64,000 nucleotides of DNA from Gambelia wislizenii (taxonomy: Eukaryota; Chordata; Lepidosauria; Squamata; Crotaphytidae): positions 163,157,001 through 163,221,000 of the forward strand of contig JAUMIR010000001.1 of the NCBI GenBank assembly GCA_030847615.1, read 5' to 3'. The stretch's first letter is position 1; every line of letters starts with the position of its first letter. This document shows, one piece after another, positions 55,039 through 64,000 of this stretch. Both the position numbers and the translations under genes were made by a program. The notes below the pieces were generated by a model. That model was not told the origin of the DNA, made no database searches, and saw only the letters and a list, made by a program, of their open reading frames with translations.

Positions 55039-55846
55039 CACAGGCCTTGTCTAGTGAAAAACCCTAAATCTCTCCTCCCATCAAATCTGGCCTAATAATG
55101 CCACATGACGTATGGCCCTATCTGCACCAAACTCGGGGTATACACTGCCTCGGAGTATGGTAGAGTCTCCTTCTTTGGAGGTTTTAAAACAGAGGCTGGG
55201 TGGCCATCTGTCGGGAATGATTTGATTGTGCATTCCTGCAAGGCAGTAGGTTGGACTAGATGGCCCTTGTGGACTCTTCCAATTTTATGTTTCTAAACCA
55301 CTTAAATCCATGTTTTGGAAAAATTGCAGTTTTCTCTGGAGTTTGCTGAAAACTCTGGAGAAAACTGTAGTGTGAATGAAGGATCTGCATTGGACTTGGG
55401 GAATGAGGAGACAGGATAATCTCTGCCTTACAGGCACCACCATTTCCCCCCTCCTTGGTGCCACCACTACTGGCCCTGCCTTCCTGGTGTGTGGCCACTC
55501 ATTCTGACCTCAGGATTCTGGGAAGGCAGAGCCCTACATACGGCTGCTTCTTCCAAGGGCAGAGCAAGCAAGTGCACCAGGCACAGTTGCTCCTCCTGCC
55601 CTCAGAATGAAAGGCTACACACCAGGGAGGCAGAGCCCTGTTGTAGTCACTCATTCCGAGGGCAGGGCAAGCAGCTGCACTGGTGGTAAAAATCCCGATG
55701 AATCAGATTGAGACTTTGGCCAAGGTGTGACACTTAAATCTGGGCCAGAGTAATCCAAATTTCATCAAGCACAGTTCTGGTCAGCTCCAAGCCAAAGTAG
55801 TACAGATTCCAAATGGATTTTTACCCCCAGAGTAGACAAGACCACT
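55039..55846. mobile_element. Candidate MITE, related to family D
   Basis: Left CAGGCCTTGTCTAGTGAAAA (from about 55041); right inverted CAGTGGTCTTGTCTACTCTG. The interior has repeated blocks (CTCATTCTGACCTC / CTCATTCCGAGGGC; GGGAAGGCAGAGCCCT / GGGAGGCAGAGCCCTG). A CR1 3' end lies inside it (55149-55296). The pairing of the two ends is plausible but not proven. Confidence 0.45.
55149..55296 (+). mobile_element. CR1 3'-end fragment
   Basis: GTCTCCTTCTTTGGAGGTTT, AACAGAGGCTGGGTGGCCAT, GGTTGGACTAGATGGCCCTT and CTCTTCCAATTTTATG are the standard 3' end of reptile CR1. Plus orientation, about 150 bp. Confidence 0.9.
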
Positions 55847-55849
55847 GCT

Positions 55850-57935
55850 GATCCCCTCACTCTCTGACAACCAAGAAATGGCCATGTGAGAGGGAAGACT
55901 GCACAGCTTACAAAGAGGGTTTGGAGGCTAGCATTGGGAGATGTCGCTATGAAGACATAGTTATATGAGACACATACATTTCCCAATGCAAGATCTCAGC
56001 CATTGCCTGTGTTCTTGTTAGACTGGCTCCTATGACTTGTTACCCAAATTGCGTGGGGTCCGCCAGGATCCCACTAGTGTCTGAATATTAATATGGGGAG
56101 TATTTAATTAGCTCAAAATGGCAGCAAGAGGCTGGGTAACAGCAGGATCTTTTGACCTATGTATACCAGTAGTAATGGAGGAGACTCCATGCCAGAATGT
56201 ACAATTAAATGATCTTTATTGGAAATTGATCTTAACAGCATTCACACAAACACTCAGGCCTCAGGCAATCACACAATGCTATTGAAAATAATAGGAAGTA
56301 TTTGGATAGAGGAATAGAGTAGGAGGTTCTCGAGTGATACGATACCTATCAAAGGAGCAGAGATTTGTGCATCAGAAGCTTCTCAGAAGTGCATTCTGAG
56401 GGTCACACAGCAAATGGCAGCATGGATATAGGAAGAGGAACTGCGGACGTTTTGATGGTTTTAAGGGTGATATTTATATGTGATAATTCCCCTGAAGGGA
56501 TGGGATTTAGAGTGGAATACAATATTTCTCAGAGTTTTCCAGGACTAGACAAAAGCTACTCTGGAAGAGTTAATGATTGTTAATGGGCAATGTAATCAGA
56601 ACTGAATAAGAGCAGCAAGGTTTATTGTTGGAGGGGAAGGAAAGAGGAGAAACCTGTTTTGTAAGCATCAAGGGCTCTGCTATCTTTGAGTGGATTAGTG
56701 GATGACTCATCTCCAGGTGTCAACTCTGACCTGAGTATTACTTGTTTGGAGAATTTCCAAAGGCCCTTTCCTTGGTTATACGTGACTCCAACATTGGCAT
56801 CTGGGGGTCCCTGGTTTACCTGCTAACCACATGGAAGGCCACATCAAATCAAATTATTAAATATTGCCAATTTTGTGATATTCCAAGATGAGGGCTATCA
56901 GGGCAGGTAACAAGCTGCTGTAACAAAGAAATTACCACAGGTCACCTGGTATCAGGGAAACAGGAAAATGTACCTGTTTTGGTACAATGATATATCACTG
57001 AACCCATGATAAAAGTAGAAGCCATGATTTCTAAGGATGGAGGAATCAGTTTCAATGTAGCTCTTTTTCCTCATTTTTCCAGTGTTCCTTTCTTTTCATT
57101 TCATTTCTCATCAATCTGCATGAAAATCTATATACACATTTCTCATGATACGTACATTTTTGTACACATTATGGTTTAATATTGCAAGTAGTGTTTCCAT
57201 ATATAATGCTTTTTCTAAATATCTAAACATATTTTAAAATATACATATCTTGACTCAATTGTTGATTGAGAACTGTGTCACAAAATTCTGAGAAAGATAA
57301 CTGCATTCCACTTTTGCATATTTATTGGAGGAAAGCCAGTTCGGCAGAAAGCCCGTTTCTTAACTGAAACATGAATCAAACAACATTCTCTTCCATTCTC
57401 AATCATTGCTGGGTGTCAGATTCCTTTCTTGTGTGTATAACCACATAGGGAACATTTTACACTGGGCACCACTGTGTGCATACCTGCCAAGATGAAATAC
57501 TTCAGGGCTAAAGCATCTGTGAGTGTAAGGTTCTGATGGAGTGGATGTGTGAAAGCATCTTAAATAGCCTGAAATCTGACGTTTGAAAAATTATTTTAGA
57601 CGAGCAAGCCACACCAGGTTAGAACTGCATTTTCATTATTATTTCTTTTCCTTTTTGTAAATTCTCTTTGATCACATGTTGACAAAGCCATTGTGAATAT
57701 TTTCATCAGGAGTTCTGCAAACCATCTGTCAGGCTCATTCTCTGGTACCAGTGTGTGAAGAGTGTTCTACGTGTACTCACTCCTTTGGAAACTGAAAAAA
57801 AGTTCTGTCTACTTATATACCTTTTACAAGATTTTATCATATATTGATGGATATCAGATTTTACATCAGTCTGGTTGATCGCAATGAATGTTATCATTTA
57901 TTGATAATTACCAAATTGACATCAAACCTGGTAGA
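55850..57935. other. Nothing firm recognised
   Basis: A stretch at 56040-56580 contains AATGATCTTTATTGG, which resembles a reversed poly-A region of an LTR or LINE, but no ends could be set. No IMPG1 exon found. Confidence 0.35.
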
Positions 57936-57939
57936 TTTA

Positions 57940-58482
57940 GGGATTCTCTACACGGGCAATATACCCTGTCTTGCCCCCGTCTTAGAGCCCTGCAGTCCTG
58001 ATGATGCAGGGCTTTTACCCCATTCTGCCCTTGGGCAGTCCTTACCACCCCCAGGGCAGATACAGGGTTCAGACAGGGGGAAGATGGGGTACGGCCCAAT
58101 ACACCATTTAAAAATAATTCCTTTTTACTCCGTTTCCACCAGGAGGAAACGGATTGAGCCCTGTGTGTCCCCTGAAGCCCTCTTGGCACGCTGGCCCTCA
58201 CTGCAGCTGACAATCTCCCTGGCTCTCCCAGAAGGCAGGAAGGAGTCCCACAGCATGTGACCAAGACTGGTTACATGTTGCAGGCCTTGGTTACATGTTG
58301 CAGGCCAGCTTCCTGCCTTCCGAGACAGCAAGGGAGATGGCAGTGGCTGCAGCAATGGCCCAGCGTGACTGTCTGGACTCTGGCCCATTTTGGAGGTGGT
58401 AACAGGGGAACAATGAGCCTTATCCAGAGCCAGGATGCACCAGCAGGGAGCCGCCATATCCTGGCTCATGTAGATGAGCCCT
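57940..58482 (-). mobile_element. MITE family C copy 2
   Basis: The right end, inverted, reads AGGGCTCATCTACATGAGCC; the left end reads AGGGATTCTCTACACGGGC. The interior is the reverse of 38765-39904 without its insertion (GGCTCATGTAGATGAGCC, CATGTGACCAAGACTGGTT, GCAGTCCTTACCACCCCCAG). A small duplication GTTACATGTTGCAGGCC (58270-58303) is present. 543 bp, GC-rich, non-coding. Confidence 0.85.
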
Positions 58483-58678
58483 CAGTCTTCTTTTATGGAC
58501 TGTATCAATGTGTGGATATATACAGTCGGCCCTCCATGTCCATGGATTCTGCATCCATGGATTCCACCAACCATGGCTGGAAAATATTTGTGTAGGGGGT
58601 TGGATTCCAAAAAGCAAACCTTGCTGTTAGCCATTTTATATAAGGGACGCCATTTTGCTACGCCATTGTATATAATGG

Positions 58679-59345
58679 TAATCAGTGTGCATAGAGCCAT
58701 TGTACTCTCCTTTATGGGTCTGAAACATGGGTCACCTATCGCCACCACTTACAACTCCTCGAACGCTTCCATCAGCGCTGTTTACGCACAATCCTAAATA
58801 TACACTGGACTGACTATGTGACGAATGTTGGTGTCCTTGAGCAAGCAGGGATCACCAGCATTGAGGCCATGATATTGAGAACACAGCTGCGCTTGGCAGG
58901 GCATGTTTCTAGGATGGAGGACCATCGCCTCCCCAAAATAGTACTCTACGGTGAACTCGCCACGGGTCAGCGTAAGAGGGGCACTCCAAAAAAGCGATAC
59001 AAGGACTCCCTGAAACAACATCTCAGGCTCGGCCAAATTGATCACCAACAATGGTCCGCCCTGGCCTCACATCGGGAGGCATGGAGACACACTATCCACA
59101 ATGCTGCAGCCTTATTTGAGAACTCACGCCGAACAAGTCTTGAAGAGAAACGACAACGCAGAAAGAATCACAACCCAGAAACATCACCCAAGGAGACCTT
59201 CTGCTGTGCCTTCTGCAACCGGACTTGTCTATCTCAGATTGGCCTTTTTAGTCATCAGCGCGCTTGCAGAAAACGCGGGTTGAGTCCTTCCTGAATCTTC
59301 ATTTGAGAAGAAAAGCCAGAGAGAGGGAGAGAGAGAGAGAGAGAG
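58679..59345 (+). mobile_element. 5'-truncated non-LTR retrotransposon with intact 3' coding end
   Basis: A 667-bp insertion in the Tigger-like element, flanked by ATAATGG (58672-58678 and 59346-59352), a 7-bp target duplication. The plus frame 58695-59294 is open for 199 codons to a TGA: TLLYGSETWVTYRHHLQLLE, then RTQLRLAGHVSRMEDHRLPK and GTPKKRYKDSLKQHL, the C-terminal region of endonuclease/reverse-transcriptase LINE proteins. It ends with a zinc-knuckle-like CAFCNRTCLSQIGLFSHQRA-C (CxxC...HxxxC). A (GA)n tail closes the element (59316-59345). The clade is uncertain. Confidence 0.88.
58695..59294 (+). pseudogene. C-terminal part of a LINE ORF2 (RT end and C2HC finger)
   Basis: 199 codons open without a frameshift, lacking the endonuclease and RT catalytic core because of 5' truncation, so it cannot act on its own. 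The YGSETW motif, AGHVSRM motif, Lys/Arg-rich linker and final CxxC-x12-HxxxC finger are those of LINE proteins of the endonuclease-reverse transcriptase type. The intact frame suggests a fairly recent insertion. Confidence 0.8.
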
Positions 59346-59434
59346 ATAATGGGACTTGAGCATCCAGGGATTTTGGTATCCACAGAGTCCTAGAATCAAA
59401 CCCCAGCAGATCTACCAAGGACCCACTGTATGTT

Positions 59435-60135
59435 GCTTCGAGACTATATAATACTTTTCATTTCTGGTGGCTGAAACATTGGAGGCAATATTAGATTATT
59501 TCTACTCTGGTGGTTTGGTAGAAACAACTGCAAGCAATTTTATCAGCAACATTGATATTAGATACTGGGTTTTGGAACAAAGGTACTGAAACTGATATTC
59601 AGATAACCTACATTTCTGCATTTGGACATTCATTTTTTACTGGTTTTAGAGTATAAGCTTTTTTTCTGTATCAAAGAAATTTGATATTTGATCACTCTAT
59701 ACAAAAGGATTTTTCATAGGTTCTTTTCAGAAATAAAGTCACAATCAACAAATAATTTCTGTTAAAAAGTATAAATAATACTTTTTGAAAGATTTAGTCC
59801 CAATCTTATCCAAAAAAGGTGCTGGCTAATTCATAGCAAAATTCTATACATGATTACTCACAAGTAAATGCCACTGAATTTATGGACAGGGCTTATTTGC
59901 ACACAGGCACTGTCTTGTTCTGTGCTTTAATTTATAGGCCTAAATTAAAAATCACATTTCATCAAAATGGTGTCATGTTGAAAGTCCATTAAGCAAGCCT
60001 GATGGTACCACGTTTTCTCCTCCACATTGCCATCACAAACATAAAATTGTGCATCTCATATTTCTGTTCTCTCTTCCTTTCAAACAGATACCACCATGCA
60101 GAAAAATTCCAGCCACATGCTGTCTATATGCACAG
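59435..60135. other. Nothing recognised
   Basis: AT-rich. A splice-like TTTCAAACAG at 60078-60087 was examined and rejected as an IMPG1 exon because the frame stops after 17 codons. Confidence 0.4.
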
Positions 60136-60137
60136 CA

Positions 60138-60149
60138 TAGATAGATAGG

Positions 60150-60195
<46 letters not shown>

Positions 60196-60196
60196 T
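60138..60196. repeat. (GATA)n microsatellite
   Basis: About 14 GATA units with one GGTA interruption. Confidence 0.95.
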
Positions 60197-60747
60197 TCAA
60201 CTTTTTATTCATTTATTTTATTTTTTCAGCTATTTATACCCATCCTTCCATATCATTAATGCAATGATGGGCAAACTGAAGCCCTAGAGACACAAGGAGG
60301 CCTCAAACTAATTGAATACAGCTCTAGGCCTAATTTAAAACGCCTTCTGCTAGTTATCCATTCAGGCCTCTGGCAAGAGCGGACTGTTCTCCTGGCAGTC
60401 CACAGAGGACAGAGGGAGAAAAAGTGAGAAAGAAAGAGAGTACTTTTGAGTTCTGGCTCTACCTACTACCAGCTTCAGCCCCACCCATTGTCCCAACAGA
60501 TTATACCCAAGAGAATGTGACCCTTGGCAGCAGAAAGGTTCTTCACCCCGGGTTAATATGATGACCAAATCAGTTAATCTCACATCTAATGGTGCATCTG
60601 GACCTCCCATAAACATCCAAGAATGAGACAATATAATTGCATAGTAAACTTCATCTGGAAGCATTCCTGGACAGGTCTACTTAGACATGAGTAGATATTA
60701 AATAAGTATAAGAGATAAGAAGAATCCTGCGGAATACCATAAGCCAG

Positions 60748-60830
60748 CTTTCTCCACTCTGATGCCCTTCAGGGGTTTTGGAGTACAACTCCCATCAACC
60801 CATGTCAGCATGGTCAATGGTAAAAGATGA
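60748..60830. mobile_element. hAT-like short palindromic element, half
   Basis: CTGATGCCCTTCAGGGGTTT and GGAGTACAACTCCCATCAAC match one arm of the family at 48001-48135. The other arm is lost at the CR1 junction. Confidence 0.55.
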
Positions 60831-60846
60831 TGAAAGCCCAGAAAAG

Positions 60847-62033
60847 AATCATAGAATCATAGAGTTGGAAGAGACCTCAAGGGCCATCCAGTCCAACCCC
60901 CTGCCATGCAGGAATACACAATCAAATCATTCCCGACAGATTGCCATCCAGCCTCTGTTTAAAAACCTCCAAAGAAGGAAACTCCACCACACTACGAGGC
61001 TGAGCATTCCACTTCCGAGCAGCTCTTACTGTCAGGAAGTTCTTCCTGATGTTTAGGTGGAATCTCTTTTCCTATAGTTTGAACCCATTGCTCCTTGTCC
61101 TAGTCTCTGGAGCCACTGAAAACAAGCTTGCTCCATCCTTAGTATGACAATCCTTCAAATATTTAAACATGGCTATCATGTCCCCTCTCAACCTTCTCTT
61201 CTCCAGACTAAACATGCCCAGCTCCCTAAGCCGCTCCTCATGGGCCTGGCTTCCAGACTTCCCACCATCCTGGTCGCCCTCTTCTGGACATGTTCCAGCT
61301 TCTCAGTATCCTTCCTGAATTGTGGTGCCCAGAACTGAACACAGTATTCCAGGTGAGGTCTGACCAAAGCAGAATACAGTGGCACTATTACTTCCCTTGA
61401 TCTAGACACTATACTCCTATTAATGCAGCCTAGAATCACATTGGCTTTTTTAGCTGATGCATCACACTGCTGACTCATGTTCAGCTTGTGGTCCACTAAG
61501 ACTCTTAGATCCTTTTCGCATGTACTGCCCTCAAGCTATGTGACACCCATCCTATATCTGTGCATTTCATTTTTAGTGCCCAAGTGTAGTAACCTGCATT
61601 TCTTCCTATTGAAATTCATTTTGTTAATATTGGCCCAGCTTTCTAATCTGTTGAGGTCATTTTGGATTCTGATCCTGTTCTCTGGGGTATTAGCTACCCC
61701 TCCTAATTTGGTGTCATCTGCAAACTTGATAACCATACCCTCTATTCCCTCATCCAAATCATTGATAAAGATGTTGAATAGCACTGGGCCCAGGACAGAA
61801 CCCTGTGGCACCCCACTGGTCACTTCTCTCCAGGATGAAGAGGAGCCATTGGTGACTACCCTTTGGGTTCGGTCAGTCAACCAATTACAAATCCACCTAA
61901 CAGTTGCATTCTCTAGCCCACATGTTGCTAACTTTTTTGCAAGAATATCAGGGGGGACCTTGTCAAAAGCCTTACTGAAATCAAGATACACTACATCCAC
62001 TGTGTTCCCTTCATCTATCAAGTTTGTAACCAA
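60847..62033 (-). mobile_element. CR1 non-LTR retrotransposon, 5'-truncated
   Basis: 3' end at 60847 with inverted ATTCTATGATTCTATGA-type repeats. The minus strand 62033-61536 is open (165 codons): [20 protein letters not shown] (RT motif), [20 protein letters not shown] and FADDTKLGG (catalytic, near 61724-61710). A frame change near 61530 leads to the C-terminal part 61496-61188 with [20 protein letters not shown]. Less decayed than the copy at 8811, but truncated and frameshifted. The long plus-strand frame here is antisense. Confidence 0.93.
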
Positions 62034-62100
62034 TGCTCATAATATTGAACTGAAGTTCCACACCTGCTCCATCCTATATTCTGAAACTTACTCTCTTAAT

Positions 62101-62231
62101 CGGGGTAGGAACTGTGTGCCCTTCAGATGTTATTGGACAGCCAGCCCCAAACAGCCAATGCAAGCAAATGGTGAGGCATGCTGGAAGTTGCAGTTCAACA
62201 ACCACAAGGAGGCGGGATGATTCCCACCCCT
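62101..62231. mobile_element. hAT-like short palindromic element
   Basis: GGGGTAGGAACTGTGTGCCC at the left; inverted GTAGGGGTGGGAATCATCC at the right; arms CTTCAGATGTTATTGGACAG and GAAGTTGCAGTTCAACAAC. Same family as 48001-48135. Confidence 0.65.
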
Positions 62232-62234
62232 ACT

Positions 62235-62548
62235 TCAAGGACTGGATAGGGCCTAGAACCATTGCAAATGGTGCCTTCAAGCCTTCTTCCAGGTTAGGCA
62301 ATCTAGAAGGACATTGTGTTCATCAGATATATAATGTTGCAATGGAGAAGTGCAGCACTGCCAAGAGCAATGCATTTCCTCTGCTAGCTTCCCAGTTGGA
62401 GGGATCCAAGGCTATTGCTGAAACTGGGCCCCAAACCAGATTTCTTCTTTGATAACTGTACATACATTTAAAATACCTCTGGCATTCAGTTCTAAAAGAG
62501 TAACACAGATAAATGAAATGATTAATAAATTATTACTTAGATATCTTT
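62235..62548. other. Nothing recognised
   Basis: No exon or repeat border. Confidence 0.4.
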
Positions 62549-62550
62549 CA

Positions 62551-62738
62551 TACTACACAATTACAGGGCTATGGTTCAACTTTAACTGTCATGGCTCCGT
62601 CCTGTGGAATCCTTGGGTTTGTAGTTTTGGGAGGTATTTAGAATTTTCTGTCAGATAACTCTAGTACCTTACCCAGGTTCAAATCCTAGGATTCCTAGAA
62701 TGCAGTCATGACAGTTAAAGTGATATCAAAGTATGCCA
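62551..62738. mobile_element. MITE family B, degraded copy
   Basis: ACTACACAATTACAGGGCTA, TTTAACTGTCATGGCTCC and GCAGTCATGACAGTTAAAGT correspond to the ends and mirror blocks of 47563-47794. The outermost bases are lost. Confidence 0.65.
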
Positions 62739-62744
62739 TCAAAG

Positions 62745-63650
62745 TAATCTTAGAAGTAAATCCTATTTAAATTTCAAGGCAAATGTGCTTAGAATTAGGC
62801 TTGAAGTTCTGAGTTCAATTAAATAATTTTATGTCATTTGAATGAAACTTGCTTTCAAATTAGAAACATTCTGGTTTTAGGATGTAACCATTTTAGTGAG
62901 GATTTTTAGATCAGATCAATGTGCCATTTTTCATTTCTGTGGGAGTTTACAATGATCCCCCCCTCAATAAAGACTTTTTCTTGATATTTCTAGACTTCTA
63001 GAATTTTTTGTTTGAAGGAAAGCTGGTTCAAGATGTTACAAGTTAGCCTCTGGCATGTGAAAGGATTTCAGATACAGTCAGAACTGACGAGCAGGATCTT
63101 TGTCAACCAGATATATTTTGTAGCTTGTCCATGACCCCCAGAACAAGGGGTGGGGGCAGAGGGGCTTGCCCACCCCAAGTTTAGGCTGGCCGGGGTGGGG
63201 GTGGGGGAACTCAGCACCTTCTGAAATGATCAGGCTCCAGGGATCAGGCCCACCAAGACTCCTGTGTAGTTGAGCCCTCTGAGGAAAAAACAGTCAGATA
63301 TGTCCTAGTTTATAGCTTTCTTTGTAATCACTTACTAAGACCTATCTGGTACATTAATTTTATTCCTTAATCAATTTTAAAATGTTCCATTTATTATTTT
63401 GTTGCTGTCCTCATGGTAGTCATCTTAACTTCTTGAGTTGGCATTATTATTATTATTATTATTAGTCACTGGCCTAAATTCTCTTTTAGTCCTGACTATA
63501 GTAAACCCATTGAATCCCTGAGATTTACCTATGTTTTACCTATGTTTTGACTCACCATTCAGCTATTGATTGCATGGGTCAGCTTTAATTGGGACTGACT
63601 AACACGATGCCAGCTACTGCCTTTTTGCATTTTTACTGTTTTGTAATAAC
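62745..63650. other. Nothing firm; degenerate repeat
   Basis: GC-rich GGTGGGGGTGGGGG run at about 63191-63207, (TTA)n at 63446-63465, and a degenerate 'TAGTCCTGACTATAGTAAACCCATTGAATCC' type repeat at 63468-63610. No exon. Confidence 0.4.
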
Positions 63651-63654
63651 ATAC

Positions 63655-64000
63655 ATGCAATAGTGCCACTCTATTCTGCCTTGGTCAGGCTCACCTAGAA
63701 TACTGTGTCCAGTTCTGGGCACCACAATTCAAAAAGGATATTGACAAATTGGAGAGTGTCCAAAGAAGGGCGACTAAAATGGTGAAAGGTTTGGAAACCA
63801 TGCCTTATGAGGAGAGACTTAGGGAGCTGGGTATGTTTAGCCTGAAAAAAAGACGGGTAAGAGGCAATATGATAGCCCTGTTTAAGTATTTGAAGGGGTG
63901 TCACGTTGAGGATGGAGCAAGCTTGTTTTCTGCTGCTCCAGAGACTGGAACATGGAGCAATGGATGCAAGCCCCAGGAACAGAGATTCCATCTCAACATT
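63655..64000 (+). mobile_element. CR1 non-LTR retrotransposon, plus orientation, cut by window end
   Basis: GCCACTCTATTCTGCCTTGG, GAATACTGTGTCCAGTTCTG and CTTATGAGGAGAGACTTAGG encode the CR1 C-terminal region ([27 protein letters not shown]). It begins inside the ORF (5'-truncated near 63655) and runs past the window end; only part is seen. Confidence 0.92.

Larger units (their letters stand above)
58523..59428. mobile_element. Tigger-like element interrupted by a non-LTR insertion
   Basis: TA at 58521-58522 and 59429-59430. Left CAGTCGGCCCTCCATGTCCA; right inverted CAGTGGGTCCTTGGTAGATC. The right part GGGACTTGAGCATCCAGGGA and TTTTGGTATCCACAGAG continues the left part after removal of 58679-59345. 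About 232 bp without the insert. Confidence 0.88.

Noticed and set aside
60088..60140. Possible next IMPG1 exon after TTTCAAACAG, in the correct phase
   Set aside because: The frame reads about 17 codons then stops at TAG before any good GT donor, and the peptide does not resemble IMPG1.
60138..60196. CRISPR-like array
   Set aside because: It is a simple GATA microsatellite in vertebrate DNA.
61477..62220. Long plus-strand open frame (247 codons)
   Set aside because: It is antisense to the CR1 reverse transcriptase coding on the minus strand.

Overview
The window looks like nuclear DNA of a squamate reptile, probably an iguanian-type lizard. The basis is one vertebrate photoreceptor gene with long introns, several CR1 non-LTR elements, RTE/BovB, L2-like and L1-like fragments, a 5S-rRNA-derived SINE next to tRNA-derived SINEs that share its tail, and a dense population of small DNA transposons (Harbinger-like, hAT-like, Tigger/mariner-like). 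The organism call is an inference. Nothing here is prokaryotic; there are no operons, CRISPR arrays or intact RNA genes.

The only host gene I can support is IMPG1 (interphotoreceptor matrix proteoglycan 1) on the + strand. Ten consecutive internal coding exons lie between 14725 and 49253: 14725-14891, 15937-15965, 18174-18241, 20846-20901, 22952-23107, 28775-28833, 36673-36693, 43214-43461, 45607-45671 and 48899-49253. Together they give 1224 nt (408 codons) of uninterrupted reading frame with consistent intron phases and AG/GT borders. They cover the conserved N-terminal cysteine-containing segment, the first SEA domain and part of the acidic, Ser/Thr/Pro-rich central region. I did not recognise the 5' exons (start codon, signal peptide) or the 3' exons (second SEA domain, EGF-like segment). 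They are probably outside the window.

Region by region: 1-14.7 kb is upstream flank or first introns, filled with repeats (L1-like, L2-like, nested MITEs, a 5S-SINE split by a 1.1-kb inverted-repeat element, CR1, a Harbinger-like element, and a hAT copy with a perfect 8-bp target duplication). The 14.7-49.3 kb stretch is the IMPG1 exon-intron region, with SINEs, foldback MITEs, Tigger-like elements and nested insertions in the introns. The 49.3-64 kb stretch appears to be the next large intron or downstream sequence, with BovB, a non-LTR element nested in a Tigger-like element, two CR1 copies and further MITEs.

I found no convincing new cellular system. The most interesting signals are the nested mobile-element structures with readable target duplications, the inverted-repeat element at 7496-8596 that may carry captured host-like sequence, two MITEs inserted back to back on one TTA, and an unclassified 588-bp insertion at 39256-39843 flanked by a 7-bp duplication.
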